A stretch of 64,000 nt of DNA, taken from NCBI GenBank assembly GCA_039090855.1, contig CM077010.1, forward strand, positions 42,426,905 to 42,490,904, written 5' to 3'. The stretch's first letter is position 1; each line of letters starts with the position of its first letter. The notes beneath the pieces are model-generated. The model worked only from the letters and a program-made list of their open reading frames with translations. It was not told where the DNA came from and ran no database searches. Source of the DNA: Macrothele yani. Lineage: Eukaryota; Arthropoda; Arachnida; Araneae; Macrothelidae. Below, piece after piece: positions 1 through 11,919 of the stretch. The translations under genes and the position numbers were made by a program.

Positions 1-650
1 TATGCAGTATACGCAACAGATGCTGACGGATACATGTTTTCGCCATGAAAGAGGTCAGCTTTTAAACTTATTTTTGAGGAATCTATAAAAAGTCTTAATT
101 CTTCAGGTTTGTGTTGCTTTCCTAAGGCTTTAAAAAATAAGTCTATATCGTTGCAGTACACAAGATCACTACTCTTCGAAAATAAGTGTTAAAACTCTTG
201 CTGTAGTCGACGAAAACTACATACTTTTGTACTTGGTAGTAAAAGATTCTATCCCTTCAATCTTGATGCCAATATTTCGGCTTGACGTTTTGCTAAATGA
301 AAGTCACAAACCAGAACATTTAATTATTCTTGACTTATAAGGAAAGGCACAGAATCTTCCGAGAAATCAGGGTCTTGTTTTACTTCAATATCTTCTTCGC
401 TGTGAGGATTTATTTCATCAGTATCACCATCATCTAAACTCCATATCTGTGGAGGTACAGGAACAGAAAGATCTGGGCCATGAGGAACAGGCCTTATGGC
501 AGAAGGAATACTGGGATACTGAATCGTGTCTTTGGTTTCAGCTGTAATTCTAGATATCTTAGTGGTGCAAAAGCATGAGTTTGGTTTTCTCCAAGCCACT
601 GGTACTACAAATGGCATTTGACGTGATCCCATCAACCAGCCAATCAACAA
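1..650 (-). pseudogene. Decayed copy of a multicopy arthropod protein of unknown function
   Basis: Minus-strand reading from 650 to 324 gives an open stretch of 108 residues with a proline-rich motif (SAIRPVPHGPDLSVPVPPQ) and an acidic tail. Below 324 the same protein-like reading continues in other frames toward the window edge, with a recognisable block KPEELRLFIDSSKISLKADL at about 130-50. I recognise this as a protein type found in many copies in arthropod and cnidarian genomes, with no established function. The frame breaks near 324 and again near 270-160, so this copy is broken, and its end lies outside the window. It could be a domesticated or transposon-carried gene. A processed copy of a host gene is less likely given its repetitive spread. 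The family assignment is from memory of conserved motifs. Confidence 0.5.
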
Positions 651-1590
651 AGTTACACATGAATTACAACAAATGTGAGGCGCCTAAGATTTATCTTCAT
701 CACCCATTTTGCACTGGAAATAAAGTTCATACGACTTTTTAATCAACGGTGTGAAATGTCTCCTATGAGACTTTAAAGTAAATTGCCCACAAATGTAGCA
801 GAAACTGTTCGTATGATTCACACAAGTACGCAGCATTACTTAACGTACACTTTGCACAATCCACACTACTTTTTAAAACCACAAGAAAATGCACGTCCTT
901 CAATACAGATCAAATGCATTCGAATGACAAAAATTCTACTTTGCTCCCTCTTCCGCAGAAGGAACTGTATAACCGGAAGTAATGGCGCCAGTGTGTGTAC
1001 TCTCGGAGACACAGCTATCCTGCCTACAGACAGATGTCTGAGTTGGGAAAGATAGGGAAATTCCTTTAAGTAACACAACATTCACCCGAATAGAGAGTTC
1101 CATTACAAGAAATTGCAGCCCAGTAGAGCAATTGTACCTTCATATTTGGTTTCAGCACACGTAAACACGTACAAAAACTGTTCAAGTTTTCTTTGTAACA
1201 AACCCATTGTTGTTCAGTGTTATCATTCCTTTTGGAACGTCCGTCAAATCACTACCTCTGCCCATTGTTCTCACGTCGCGCACTATGGGTCATCTCTCTT
1301 GGCAGGCCGCTTATATCTCCGTGTGGTCAACCTTGTCACCTGTACTTTGCAACGCGCCTCTGCAGGTACACTGTGATTCCGGGTGTTGTCATATTATTCT
1401 GAAACGACCCTGTATATCCCCCTCCTTGAGGAACCATGACAAACCGTGCTTGAAGGAGCTCACTGTTGATGAAGTAATTCTGATAAATTCAAGACGATGT
1501 GTGTGGAAGGAACAACACACATTTTTCGAAGAACCTAACTGCTAGTACATTCACCTTTTGCGTACACCTGCCAATGTGACATTCAAAACC
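651..1590. other. Stretch with no recognisable gene
   Basis: Short open frames overlap on both strands here, but none shows a known domain and they shadow one another. The segment at 1215-1425 ends in a sequence resembling the terminus of a DNA transposon (ACCCTGTATA near 1410), which suggests a small non-autonomous element. I cannot define its other end. Confidence 0.3.
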
Positions 1591-1594
1591 TTTC

Positions 1595-2075
1595 TTTGCC
1601 GGTAACAAGACTGGAACCCACATCTTTCTCCTCCGGAGCCGAATGCTTCCCAGTCAAGCTACGCCGACAAGCACTTATCACTGCTGTCTTGACATATCTT
1701 CAGCTCTGATGTAGGTACGTCACATACTGTATATCTCACCTTGAGAAGGACGGGGGCACGAAATCGCGTCCTTCAGCTCCGCAGTCGAATGCTTTCCCAA
1801 TTAAGCTACGCCAGCAAGGTCTCATCACTTCTATTTGTCGTCTTGACATGTCCCGCCATCAGGTGCCGACAAGGACTTATCACTGCTACTTGCTGTCTTG
1901 ACATGTGCTTCAGCTCTGATGTAGGTACGTCACATACTGTATATCTCACTTTGAGAAAGGCGAAGGCACGAAATCGCGTCCTTCAGCTCCGCAGTCGAAT
2001 GCTTTCCCAATTAAGCTACGCCAGCAAGGTCTCATCACTTCTATTTGTCTTCTTGACATGTCCCGCCAGGTGCGT
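1595..2075 (-). repeat. tRNA-derived SINE pieces in a 210-bp tandem duplication
   Basis: Read on the minus strand, three pieces contain a tRNA-like A box (GCGTAGCTTAATTGGGAAAGC type) followed by a degenerate B box. The first, at about 1598-1677, keeps a plausible acceptor stem pairing at its two ends. The other two are near-identical and offset by exactly 210 bp (landmarks 1741 and 1951), so they arose by tandem duplication. Upstream of the tRNA-like part on the minus strand is a leader containing GTGACGTACC (complement at 1714-1723 and 1924-1933). The same leader occurs with the tRNA-like units at 12.48 kb and 62.1-62.6 kb. The open frame across this region on the plus strand is a product of the duplication, not a gene. 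Confidence 0.6.
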
Positions 2076-2097
2076 TACGCTGTTTGAATGTCAGAAT

Positions 2098-3472
2098 AGG
2101 CAACAATATTGAGAGTCCATTTCTGTGTTCTTCATTTTGCTCTAAAATCGTCGTCAATAAATGTGGAACATGTTAGCATTTATTCTAATCAACGATTCAG
2201 CAGTTTATTGTTTCCACAACAAAATTCTCATATTTTCGTACATTGATAATATTGCAGTTCTTTCTCAGCTAAAAATTCGAAATTTGGAAGAACCAAAATG
2301 TGAAGTTGACGTGAATTAAGTTAGAGGGAAACATTTTAGATCGAAAATTTCCCAGAAATTATTAGAGTATATATTTATTGGCAAGAGTGAATGATAAACC
2401 TTAGTTAACAAAAGTAAGCGAGAAACTATCTGCTTTTCACTCGAGCAGAAACACTTCGCAATTTATTTCGCAGTAAAAAGGAAATTAATATATATCAAAT
2501 ACGTGGAGATAATGTAAATGGACCATGTCATCGCTCTTTCCACGTTTTTTTTATAAACAACGCATAGCGACTGAAATATTGCGTTCCGGCACCGCTGGAA
2601 GTTACAGTTACTGAAATGGTCAATGAGTGAATATGCGACAACATTTTGAACATGTTTCTGCGTTTTTTATTTTGCTCTAAAATCGTAAATAAATTTGGAA
2701 TATATTAGGATTTATTCTAGTCAACGATTCAGCCATTTACTGTGTTTTATGACACAATTCTCACACTTTTGTGCATTGATAACTTTGCAGTTCTTTCTCA
2801 GCTAATGGATTTCGAAATCTGGAAGAGCGAAAAAGTGAAGTTGACGTAAATTCACCCATAGGGAAACATTTTAGATCGAAAATTTCCCAGAAACTGTTAG
2901 AGTATATATTTATTAGCGAGAGTGAATGAGAAACCTGGGATAACAAAAGTAAGAGAGAAAGTATCTGCTTTTCACCCGAGAAGAAACACTCCGCAATTTA
3001 TTTCGCACTAAAAAGGAAGTTACAATTACTGAAGTGGTCAATGAGTATATATGCAACAATACTGAGAGCATGTTTCTGTGTTTTTCATTTTGCTCTAAAA
3101 TCGTCGTCAATAAATGTGGAACATGTTAGCATTTATTCTAATCAACGATTCAGCATTTTATTGTTTCCATAACAAAATTCTCATATTTTCGTACATTGAT
3201 AATATTGCAGTTCTTTCTCAGCTAAAAAAATTCGAAATTTGGAAGAATGAAAATGTGAAGTTGACGTAAATCAAGTTAGAGGGAAACATTTTAGATCGAG
3301 AATTTCCCAGAAACTATTAGAGTATATATTTATTGGCGATAGTGAATGAGAACCCTTAGTTACCAAAAGTAAGCGAGAAACTATCTGCTTTTCCCTCGAG
3401 AAGAAACACTTCGCAATTTATTTCGCAGTAAAAAGGAAGTTACAATTACTGAAGTGGTCAATGAGTGAAGCT
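2098..3472. repeat. Three-copy tandem repeat, about 418 bp per unit
   Basis: The landmark TTTTGCTCTAAAATCG recurs near 2137, 2671 and 3089, and the sequence after it stays alignable through a block ending in a run that reads CGCAGTAAAAAGGAA. The second and third units are about 418 bp apart. The first is longer because of an extra segment of roughly 115 bp at about 2479-2600. No protein or RNA domain is recognisable, and the AT-rich units look noncoding. Confidence 0.75.
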
Positions 3473-4779
3473 GGTAAAATGCGACCATGCAAAGTACAGG
3501 AAGACTTATACACGATGCAGCGGTCCTTAGTTATTAAAAGAACATTTAAGTTTCTAGGCAGTGCCGCTGGCAGCGCAGTATGTTATTCCTTAAATTACCC
3601 ATAAAATTTACACATGAAGGACTTCATCGATTACATCGCATTTAATGCCTGAGTTCCTTCATTCGGCCGCCGATTTTGAGGGCATCAAGCGGGAAGATAA
3701 TTAGAGAACTTCATAATGGAATCTTTTGCCGCAATGAAAGCGATACTCAGATAACGTTTCTCATTATTGAAGGGCATGCAATGCGAAAATAATGATTAGG
3801 GAAGAGTGGATATACAGAGCACTGAAACTTTAAGAGTGGGGAGTGATTGTGTATTGTGGGGAAAGATGGGAAAGTAAAATCTGGAGATTCGATAGTCTTG
3901 CGTTAATGCAGTGTATTAAAATTCCGTAGGAGCTATAAAATTACCGGCAGAACAAACAACGTTCTCTTGACTCGTAAAAAGAGCGAGGGAATTTTATTTT
4001 CCAGAAAGGTGCTTTACTCTGTCATGGAAGTGCATTGTAATATTTCTTAGGGTCATAAAATGGCAATAAGATAAGATGGAACGACAGTGAATTTGGAGCC
4101 TCTTATTAAAGCAGGAATGAAATCCAAATGCTGACTATTAAAGGAATTATTACGCGGAATTAATTTTCGTCTTAAAATCTCACTCCCGTTGAAATTTTCG
4201 ACACGTAACTAAAGACCAGATATTAATAAAAGCTCCATTAACACGCTATTCACTGTCTTTGCTGTGAAAAGCCTTCAAAATCTGTTTTATTTATAGCCAT
4301 TCAGTAGAGAGGGAAATAAATCGGAGAGCAGGGATAAAAATAAACGCTTTATTACACCTGTCGTATTTAAGAAAGATTTTCGGTGTTTGTAACAAAAGAA
4401 TTATTTTATGAGCGCATTTAAATGTGCTGATAAAACTCTTTAGCGTAGACTGAATACATTAACCATTCATGTACTCGCTATTCAAGGTATTTCTACAGGA
4501 CAAATATACGATCTTAACTGAAAAATAAAGGCCCCTATGGTCAGAGCTGGCTAGGGATCCGTAGGGCGTGTAGCACCACTATGTTACAACGAGACCTCCT
4601 CTTCAGGGATATATACGAGGGAATGTTGAAATGCTCTCGAGCAAACCCACGTCCTGTAATTGTAGCATTATTTTGTCACCACAGTTCGAAAGAGTGCTCT
4701 TTTGTATTGTAAAGTGCCAATTTTCAGACTAATGGCTCTTTTTTTTTTTTACATGTTTGACGTCCTGAACTCAATCATG
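3473..4779. other. Stretch with no recognisable gene
   Basis: AT-rich sequence without a long open frame or repeat that I can identify. Its last part, after about 4690, may belong to the mariner element that follows, but I could not find its terminal inverted repeat. Confidence 0.4.
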
Positions 4780-5895
4780 TCAGTGCAAAGTGTTGAATTT
4801 TCGAATGTGGAACTCCGGGCTGTCATGAAATTTCTGTGCCTGCAGGAGAAAACTGTAAAGGAAATCTATGAGTGTACAACGCAAACATTGACAAGTGCTC
4901 TTCGTATTCCGCTGTGAAGAAATGGTGTGCCAACTTTCAGACGTGAATACTTTGAGACCGAAGTGCAGCAAGATCTGGGAGGCCTTCAATAGTGACAACA
5001 CCCGAAATTGTTGATCGTATTCGTGACTTGATTTTGTCAGATCGGCGAATCTCGGCTAATACAATAGCTGACACACTGGAGATATCCAGGGAACATGTTG
5101 AGTTCATAATTTATCAGCACTTGGGTATGCAGAAGATGTCAGCGAAATGGCTGCACAAATGTTTGAACGCCGATGAGAAACTAAAACAAGTGGACACTTC
5201 CAAATCGGTTTTACAGCATTTTGAGCGATCTGGTGATAATTAATTTGCAGCCGCTTGTCATTGTTGATGAAACGTTGTTATATCACTACGATCCAGAGAC
5301 AAAACAACAGTCCCTGCAGTGGCGGCCCTCGGGTTCTCCACCGCCAAAAAAATCAGACTCAAAGGTCTGCAGGAAAGGCCATGACAACAGTTTTTTGGAA
5401 TTCCGAAGGCCTTTTACTGACTGTCTATCTCCCGAAGGACCAAACAATAAATGCTGAATACTATTACAACTTGCTGTGCCGATTAAATGAGGCATTGAAG
5501 GGGGGAAACGGCGAGGAAAACTTCGGAAAGGAGTTCTCTTTTTAGAGGTTAATGCGCCGGCTCACAAGGCTGGCAAGACAGTGGATGTTTTGAGGGATCT
5601 GGGGTTTAAATGCATAGAGGATCTGCCCCACTCACTAGACCTTGTTTCACCGGACTGTTTCTTGATCTCAAACATTAAAATGTTTTGAAAGGGATGCATT
5701 TTACGCATGATTCGAAGGTGATATCAGCAGCAGAGCAGTATCGTCGTTTACCTGTAATATCTTCAATTTACATACAGACGGGATGGTTAAAATGTTTTGC
5801 CTCTCCGATGTATAACAAAAGAAACACAAAGCTGAAGATTCGAAGCCACGGTACCTACTGCTTTGGATGTACATCACATTACAGCTGATTTTGCT
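4780..5895 (+). pseudogene. Mariner transposase remnant (SETMAR-like type)
   Basis: Successive plus-strand frames spell a mariner transposase in the normal order. The N-terminal helix-turn-helix part is at about 4790-4980 (EKTVKEIYECTTQT). A second helix-turn-helix follows at 4992-5210 (TTPEIVDRIRDLILSDRRIS) with the linker motif SAKWLHKCLNADEK. The first catalytic aspartate is in VDETLLYHYDPETKQQ at about 5260. The second catalytic block at about 5540-5580 should read HDNAPAH but reads EVNAPAH, so the aspartate is lost. The third block at about 5630-5670 is degraded. Several frameshifts separate these parts. Mariners cut and paste DNA at TA sites using a DD34D triad. This copy is dead. Terminal inverted repeats were not found. 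Confidence 0.85.
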
Positions 5896-6468
5896 GCTGG
5901 AAAATCTAGGAGAAAATGATTCTTATTTTGTCTTACGCACAAAATTAGGATATGTTGCATGTAGACCTCGCACGTCCGGTTTGAGAAAATATGATTTAGG
6001 AATTTCCTTTAAAAACAGTATTAATTAAGGTATTTTGTATCTTTTGTTGTTAAACGGACGGAAGTGTAATAATTCACAAAAACATTCGTCTAACCTTCAA
6101 ACGAGCATTAAGTGAAAAACACAAGTCTGTGAGTTTTTATGAGAGTTTGCAACTTTTGTTTTAATGAGTTGCGGGTGATAATAAACCCTTTAACTGGGTG
6201 GAACGAACTGACTCATGTTAGACTAATGTATTGAAATCGGCTCGAATGAATTTATTTGCTGTCCAGCCAAATGCGTCTGGAACGAGTGAACCTGCTCATT
6301 AGGAAGCACTGCTTTACTTAGCTTTGTGATTCAAATTGGTCATTTAGGGAGATGGTTGACACTAATCCTGTCGGAATGATTACCTGCTGAAAGATCTATA
6401 ACACCAGAGAAGTACTTAAGATAGGAGAGAGATGTTAGAGCTACTTGTTTCTATCCAGTAGCATGAAG
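5896..6468. other. Stretch with no recognisable gene
   Basis: No domain, no repeat of note and no long open frame. Probably the decayed flank of the mariner plus unique sequence. Confidence 0.35.
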
Positions 6469-6884
6469 CTTGCCTTTCCCCTTCATGTCTTGGGCGACGG
6501 AGCAGAGTCCGTGTCAAGGAAACTTGCCCTTCTCCTTCATGCCTTGGGCGACGGAGCATAATCCGTGTCAAATAAACTTGCCCTTCCCCTTCATGTCTTC
6601 GGCGACGAAGCAAAGTCCGTGTCAAATAAACTTGCTCTTCCCCTTCATGCCTTGGGCGACGGAGCACAGTCCGTATCAGGGAAACTTGCCCTTCCTCTTC
6701 ATGTCTTGGGCGACGGAGCAGAGTCCGTGTCAGGCGAACTCGCCCTTCCCCTTCATGCCTTATGCGACGGAGCAGAGTCCGTGTCAAGGAAACTTTCCCT
6801 TCCCCTTCATGCCTTGGGCGACGGAGCAGAGTCCGTGTCAGGGAAACTTGCCCCTACCCTTCATGCCTTGGACAACGGAGCAGG
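6469..6884. repeat. 54-bp minisatellite, about 7.7 units
   Basis: Units start at 6469, 6523, 6577, 6631, 6685, 6739, 6793 and 6847, each beginning CTTGCCCTTCC or a close variant and containing GGGCGACGGAGCA. The period is 54 bp, a multiple of three. A unit without stop codons therefore keeps every such frame open, which produces two overlapping plus-strand frames (142 and 118 residues) and one minus-strand frame (123 residues). Open frames in three registers over the same DNA argue that none is a gene. Unit divergence looks like roughly 5-15 percent by eye. Confidence 0.9.
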
Positions 6885-7924
6885 AAATAAAGAAATAGAT
6901 AACACAGCAATTCACCTTTGACAGGTTTATGGTTGGTACTGCTGAGATGATAGGGGAAAAGAATTGTTGAGCCGTTATTTTGCCAGATCTAGGCAGCTAT
7001 CTGAACATTTCTGTTTGGGGAGCACAGAAAAGTTTAGGTGCCATTCAGTTCAGGTACATCGGCCGCTAAAAGGCTTAGCGTACAGTTCAGCGTACCTTAT
7101 TGAAAAAAGCAGAAATTGATGTTGCAATTAAATTTAGTACCTGTAAAAGTTAACAATAACTTGACTTGATGAAAATGTTTCATTTATGAAAAATATATTA
7201 AACGTTTCAGAAATATTTGAGAACTAGTTCATTTTTACACCTTCTTGTTGTGTGAAATGTATTGAATATTAGTAATTATTTTCGGAAAACAAATCGTGTG
7301 AGTGCTAAAAATCATTCACCCGACTGGGAAATAGCAACCAACCATCCGCTAGCGAGCGAATATTTCTATTTCTTCGTAGAGGGTGGAAAAAAATATTTTT
7401 TACATAAGGGCCTTAAAGCCATTTTGCTAGGATGGCCCTAATATTCACGCGACGCCTCTGAAGTTACTGGCATTTTCTGTATTATAAAATTTAAGCATAA
7501 TAACACAGAGCAGCATAAAGTTCAAAATAAGGAAAATGCCTAGATTCTACAAGTATCAATGAAAATAAGAAAAATACCTAAATTCTACAAATAACAAACA
7601 AAATAAGAAAAATGCCTAAATTCTATAAGTATCAATCATATGTGTATTAATAGTTTGTAATAAAACCCGGTTTCTTTAATAGTCAGTTACAAAGTTAGCA
7701 ATTACCAAATAAAATTTATCGGTAACGAAACTCCCAATTTCCACGCATGTTTGACTTCCCAATTCCTCGCTTTAAAGGCAATTTTCTTTCGAACATTTAT
7801 AGCATTTCATTTTGGAGATAACATCTGCTAGTAATACTTCCATTATATTTACAAGGTACTCTATTCATCAATTAATTTGTCCTAGAAGGCTGAATGATTG
7901 GCTTTTGGAAATTTTTGTGTTTTA
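6885..7924. other. AT-rich stretch with one short tandem repeat
   Basis: No gene is recognisable. A motif of about 48 bp containing AAATGCCTAAATTCTA is repeated about three times at 7527-7640. Otherwise the sequence is unremarkable. Confidence 0.5.
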
Positions 7925-9200
7925 AATATACAGGGTATCTATAAAATATTTCCCACATTACAAAAAATAATATAAAAAAATGTGTTATACATTGTAGTTA
8001 CAAGAAAGGGATTGCACGATAATGATTGTGCACAAGTAAAGTTTTTTTGTTCTGTGTCAGTACACCTCCACATGTGCCCATTTGTGGCCCGGAGGACATC
8101 TAAGCAATATTCGATTTCACGCCATATTTTGTTTGTTTCAGTAGAGACAGAACAAATGACATCCGTTATTCTGTTCTTCAACGTCTTGACATCCGGAACA
8201 CTGCTAGAGTAAACTTGGTCTTTCGCATAACCCCACAGGAAAAAATCTACAGGGGTTATGTCGGGCGATCAAGGTAGCCATGTCATGGGACCTTCGCGGC
8301 CAATCCATCTGTCCGGACATGTTGCATTCAGGAACTCACGAACCATTATTGACCAATGTTGTGAGGTACCGTCTTGTTGGAAAATAACCGAAGGTTGGAG
8401 TGAATGGAACTGGGGTGCTACAAAAAGTTCTAGCCTGTCCAGGTACACGTTACTTGCTACCTAGAGCTTTGTAAAAGAGAAGTGTCTGATGATTTTGTCA
8501 TGCATTAGGCCGCACCACACGTTCACTTTCGGGCTAGCCCTTTGTTGATATAATGGGGATTTTCTGATCCCCAGATTCGCACATTGTGCCTATTTGCTGT
8601 ACCAGAGACGTGGAGTGTGGTTTCATCTCACGAACAGACTTCTTTGCGCCACTGGTTGTGCTTCCTGGCGTGGCCTCAACCACTGGTTATCAGTCGTAGA
8701 ATAACGTATGCATATCCACTTTCATCACCTGTGTCAATATGACGCCAGAACAAATTGTCCTGTGGATTTAGGTGCAATGTGCGATAGAAATCAAATGTTC
8801 TTCCTCATGCTAGGGTGTATATTTATGGGGAACCATTGAATGACGGCTGGAACAGAAACCAAGCTGATGAAGGTGACGAACGACGTCGGATTCGGAAGAC
8901 TCCACCTCAGCTACTAACTGTACCGTACTGGTACCCAGATTCGCTGTCACAGCTTCGACCAATGGGTCAGTGTTAGTGTTCTTTGGAAGCCCTCAATTCG
9001 GCTTTTTTCGAGATTGGTGTCCCCAGCTTCGAAAAGCCGGAACCACTCCGGGGCAGGGCGGCTGACCACTGTTTCCTCGCCTTCAACTGAACAAATTTGT
9101 CTTGCTGCTGCTTCTGTGTGCACCAACGTTTCTTACAATGACGCCGTAGGAGCACCCGATCAGCATGTTTTTCAACCTCTATCTTCAGCTCATTTGATAA
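7925..9200 (-). pseudogene. Mariner/Tc1-superfamily transposase remnant
   Basis: Minus-strand translation gives the middle and C-terminal parts of a DDE transposase of a type common in insects and spiders. They are DEATFHVSGTANRHNVRIWG (about 8640-8560), KVNVWCGLMHDK (about 8530-8495), FQQDGTSQHWS (about 8385-8350), SPDITPVDFFLWGYAKDQVY (about 8260-8200), and a C-terminal EIEYCLDVLRATNGHMWRC at about 8075-8020. Frameshifts and a stop before SPDITP break it. The left end at about 7929 (ACAGGGTATCTATAAAATATT) looks like a terminal inverted repeat next to TA. The N-terminal region upstream of 8700 is too decayed to read with confidence, and the right end is not defined. The protein would act in the nucleus to move the element. 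Confidence 0.75.
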
Positions 9201-9424
9201 TGCAATGTGGCTCCGCGAAAATGCACGCCATCCGTGTCTTCTACGTCATTGTGGCGGTGGAAAAGGTGAAAGGGTTAAAGGAAAATCTAAGACCAGGTCA
9301 AGCCGTTCGGGTCTGCAATTTCCCGTGGGTCGTATTCACCGTCTGCTGAGGAAGGGAAATTATGCAGAGCGTGTGGGAGCTGCTGCACCAGTTTACCTCG
9401 CCGCTGTCTTGAAGTACATGGCTG

Positions 9425-9525
9425 CTGATCGGCCAGAAATAACATTATTTAACCTTGCCGCATGTTTTCGGCCAGACATAACATTATTTAACTTTGCCAC
9501 GTTTTTTCGCCCAGATATGAAATGA
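9425..9525. repeat. Short tandem duplication, about 42 bp
   Basis: The phrase CGGCCAGACATAACATTATTT and close variants appear twice in a row, with a third partial copy ending near 9520. It may be the terminal part of the neighbouring transposon. No further function is visible. Confidence 0.5.
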
Positions 9526-9559
9526 TTTATGAGATGGAGAAACGAACTCCATTTCATAA

Positions 9560-9700
9560 ATAAAAAAAAAATTTTAGTCGTAAACTGTTTTGTTTGGGGG
9601 GTTTAACCACCACTCTGAGCAACTCAATAGGCTATAAGCAATCGCTCGTCCCTATTTTAGGATGATTGCTACAGAGGAAGGAAGAGAGCCAGTGTTTATT
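9560..9700 (-). repeat. 3' fragment of the 'GGTGGCGCAG' SINE family
   Basis: On the minus strand this matches the tail half of the SINE that is complete at 48593-48821, including the blocks around AACTCAATAGGCTATAAGC and GAGAGCCAGTG. The tRNA-like head is missing, so this is a truncated, older copy with clear divergence. Confidence 0.65.
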
Positions 9701-9959
9701 ATCAGACTATTATTTATTATTATGTACTCATCTCAGACAAATGGTTAGAAGCCAATTCTTTATACCATTTGTCTACCGACGAAGTTTCCAATCTTTCTAG
9801 AAACTTCTATAATAAATCTCTGGTGAAAAGTACAGTTAGAGCATGAAAATTTAGAAGCAACTATGTTTCTTCAAAATCTCCACAAAGTTTTACATTTGTT
9901 TAAAACTGTTTGGCGTGCGTTTCACACAGGAATTGGTGCCACAAATTATGTGTAGAAAG

Positions 9960-10432
9960 AAACTGGACGAACTCTTTTGACTCTAATTGACATACCTCTA
10001 GATGGTTTTTATTTTTTTTTCAATTTGCAGAAAAACTGATTCAACCATTCAACTTTTGATTCAACCATTCAATTTTTGATTCAACCAAGGTGTGCCTTAT
10101 TTCCTTAATTAATAATACCTCAGCATTGTTTTTATTTTTTTTTTTTAATTTGAAGGAAAACTAGACAAACTTTTAACACACCAGGGGTGTGTCTTACGTT
10201 TTAATTGACATACACCAGCATGATTTTTATTTATTTTTTCCATTTGGACAAAAGCTGGACGAACATTTAACTCAACCCTGGTGTGTCTTACTTCCTTAAT
10301 TGACATACCTCTAGATGGTTTTTTATTTTTATTTTTCAATTTGCAGAAAAACTGGACGAACTTTTGATTCAACCCTGGTGTGCCTTACTTCCTTAATTGA
10401 CATACACCAGCGTGAGTTTTTTTTTTATTTCA
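9960..10432. repeat. Tandem repeat of about 96-120 bp, four to five units
   Basis: The landmark TTAATTGACATAC recurs near 9983, 10106 (degenerate), 10201, 10297 and 10393. Each is followed by a T-rich tract and then by AAAACTGGACGAACTTTTGA-like sequence and CCCTGGTGTGCCTTAC. The last three units are about 96 bp apart. The short minus-strand frame here is a by-product of the repeat. Confidence 0.8.
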
Positions 10433-11919
10433 GGGAAGGACTATTTGGTATTAACACCCGCCATTGGTGTGATTAGGAAACCTGGATCATCATTACAGAT
10501 ATTACTTTATAGAATTTCGTACTCATATTACAATACTTTACCAAAAATAAATAATTCTTATGGTGTTTAGCTTTCGGATTTCGGTCTTGCACTTTTCGAA
10601 ATAATAATAGTTTCGTTGGGAAGACATCTCTTATATCTTCATCATATTGCACTTGCAACTGACCAGTAAACTTCATAGTATCTGTATTATTTAGTTTCCA
10701 AAAATTGCGTAGTTCAAGGTTAAAAAAAAAATTTCAGACTTTTTGCAGCTCAAAAGCCTCGTTTTAAGTTAAACATTTTCAATTAATCTGAGATATAAAG
10801 TTATTTTTTGCTTCTACTTGTCACTACTAAAAGAGTTGTATAATGGAATTTCGTCGAAAGGTCGTTTCTCAGCTTTCCTTCTCTGAGTTTTAAGGGCACA
10901 ATTTATGCGTCCGTATTAGCAATTTTTCTTTTGCTTCCAAAACAGTTTTTCAAGAGACTAAATTTTAAGTATTCTGCAATTTCTCTTTAGGCTGCATTTA
11001 AGATAGCAAAAGCTTTCATAAGATCTAATTTACTGGACTGTAACTATTTTGATGCAAAATCCACAGTAGTATGAAATAGAAATAAAGAAGAACATACAAA
11101 TCATGATGCTTACTAAGCTTCTGTGGTTTATGAAGCACGTAGTGGCTATACCTACACAGCTTTTGATGTGCGGGAGCATATGCCACCACCGACCCCACAG
11201 ATTAGGCGCCACTGTTGTTGACCCCTTGACCTAACACCGTCCAGGGCTTTACACTCTCCAGGGCTTTACACTCTCCAGGGCTTTACGTCTACGGCACCCG
11301 ACCTTGACTGTTCTTGTTATCATCCTAATCCTACGTGGATTTTACTTTTTATGTGAACTGACAATCAGAAATATCAGGTCTTACGACGGTTATGTAGATA
11401 TCCATCAGGCGATTGCATAACAAGCGTCAAACATCTCTCAAATTTGTAGCTGGTCTTGACTTCTCTGTGCATAATGACAGAGGCAACCAATGGTGTTTGA
11501 GACTATCCGCTCGTCCTGACGTCAAGAAGCAATCACCGAGGCCTGTGGATATCTAGTGACAGTGTACTACTTGTTTAGTATCGCAGTACACCACTTCATC
11601 TTTCTCTTCTTCCACATTGGTCTGAAGTCAGAAAAAAGGAGCTACCAGTTTCACTTCTCACAACTAGAAAAGTTTAACAGAGTTTTTTTTCATGAGATTT
11701 GATTCAAGCAAAACGTATTCTCCCGTTATTTTCATATTAAAGTTGGGGTCAACATAAAGAATTTTTGACAACCCCGTATTTGCTCCTGGTGCAAGGACCC
11801 CTAAAATTTAAGGTTTCCCGCAGCTGCGTCGTGTGCGGAGTCTACGCTACTGGTTAGCTTCGTTTAATTTCATTTTGTAGTACATCTGTTCGTGTCTCAA
11901 CGTAAATAATAACTTTTCC
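10433..11919. other. Stretch without a gene; one 17-bp triple repeat
   Basis: No domain is recognisable on either strand. At 11241-11290 the motif CCAGGGCTTTACACTCT is repeated three times with a 17-bp period. The rest is AT-rich and shows no structure that I can name. Confidence 0.45.

Noticed and set aside
1113..1545. Three overlapping plus-strand frames as a small gene
   Set aside because: They overlap in all three registers, show no domain, and end near a transposon-like terminus.
6416..6921. Three overlapping open frames, possibly a repetitive secreted or structural protein
   Set aside because: All three follow automatically from a stop-free 54-bp repeat. Two strands cannot both be the gene and no signal peptide or flanking coding sequence exists.
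9960..10432. CRISPR-like array of repeats and spacers
   Set aside because: Units are ~96-120 bp, homologous along their whole length with no unique spacers, and the genome is eukaryotic.
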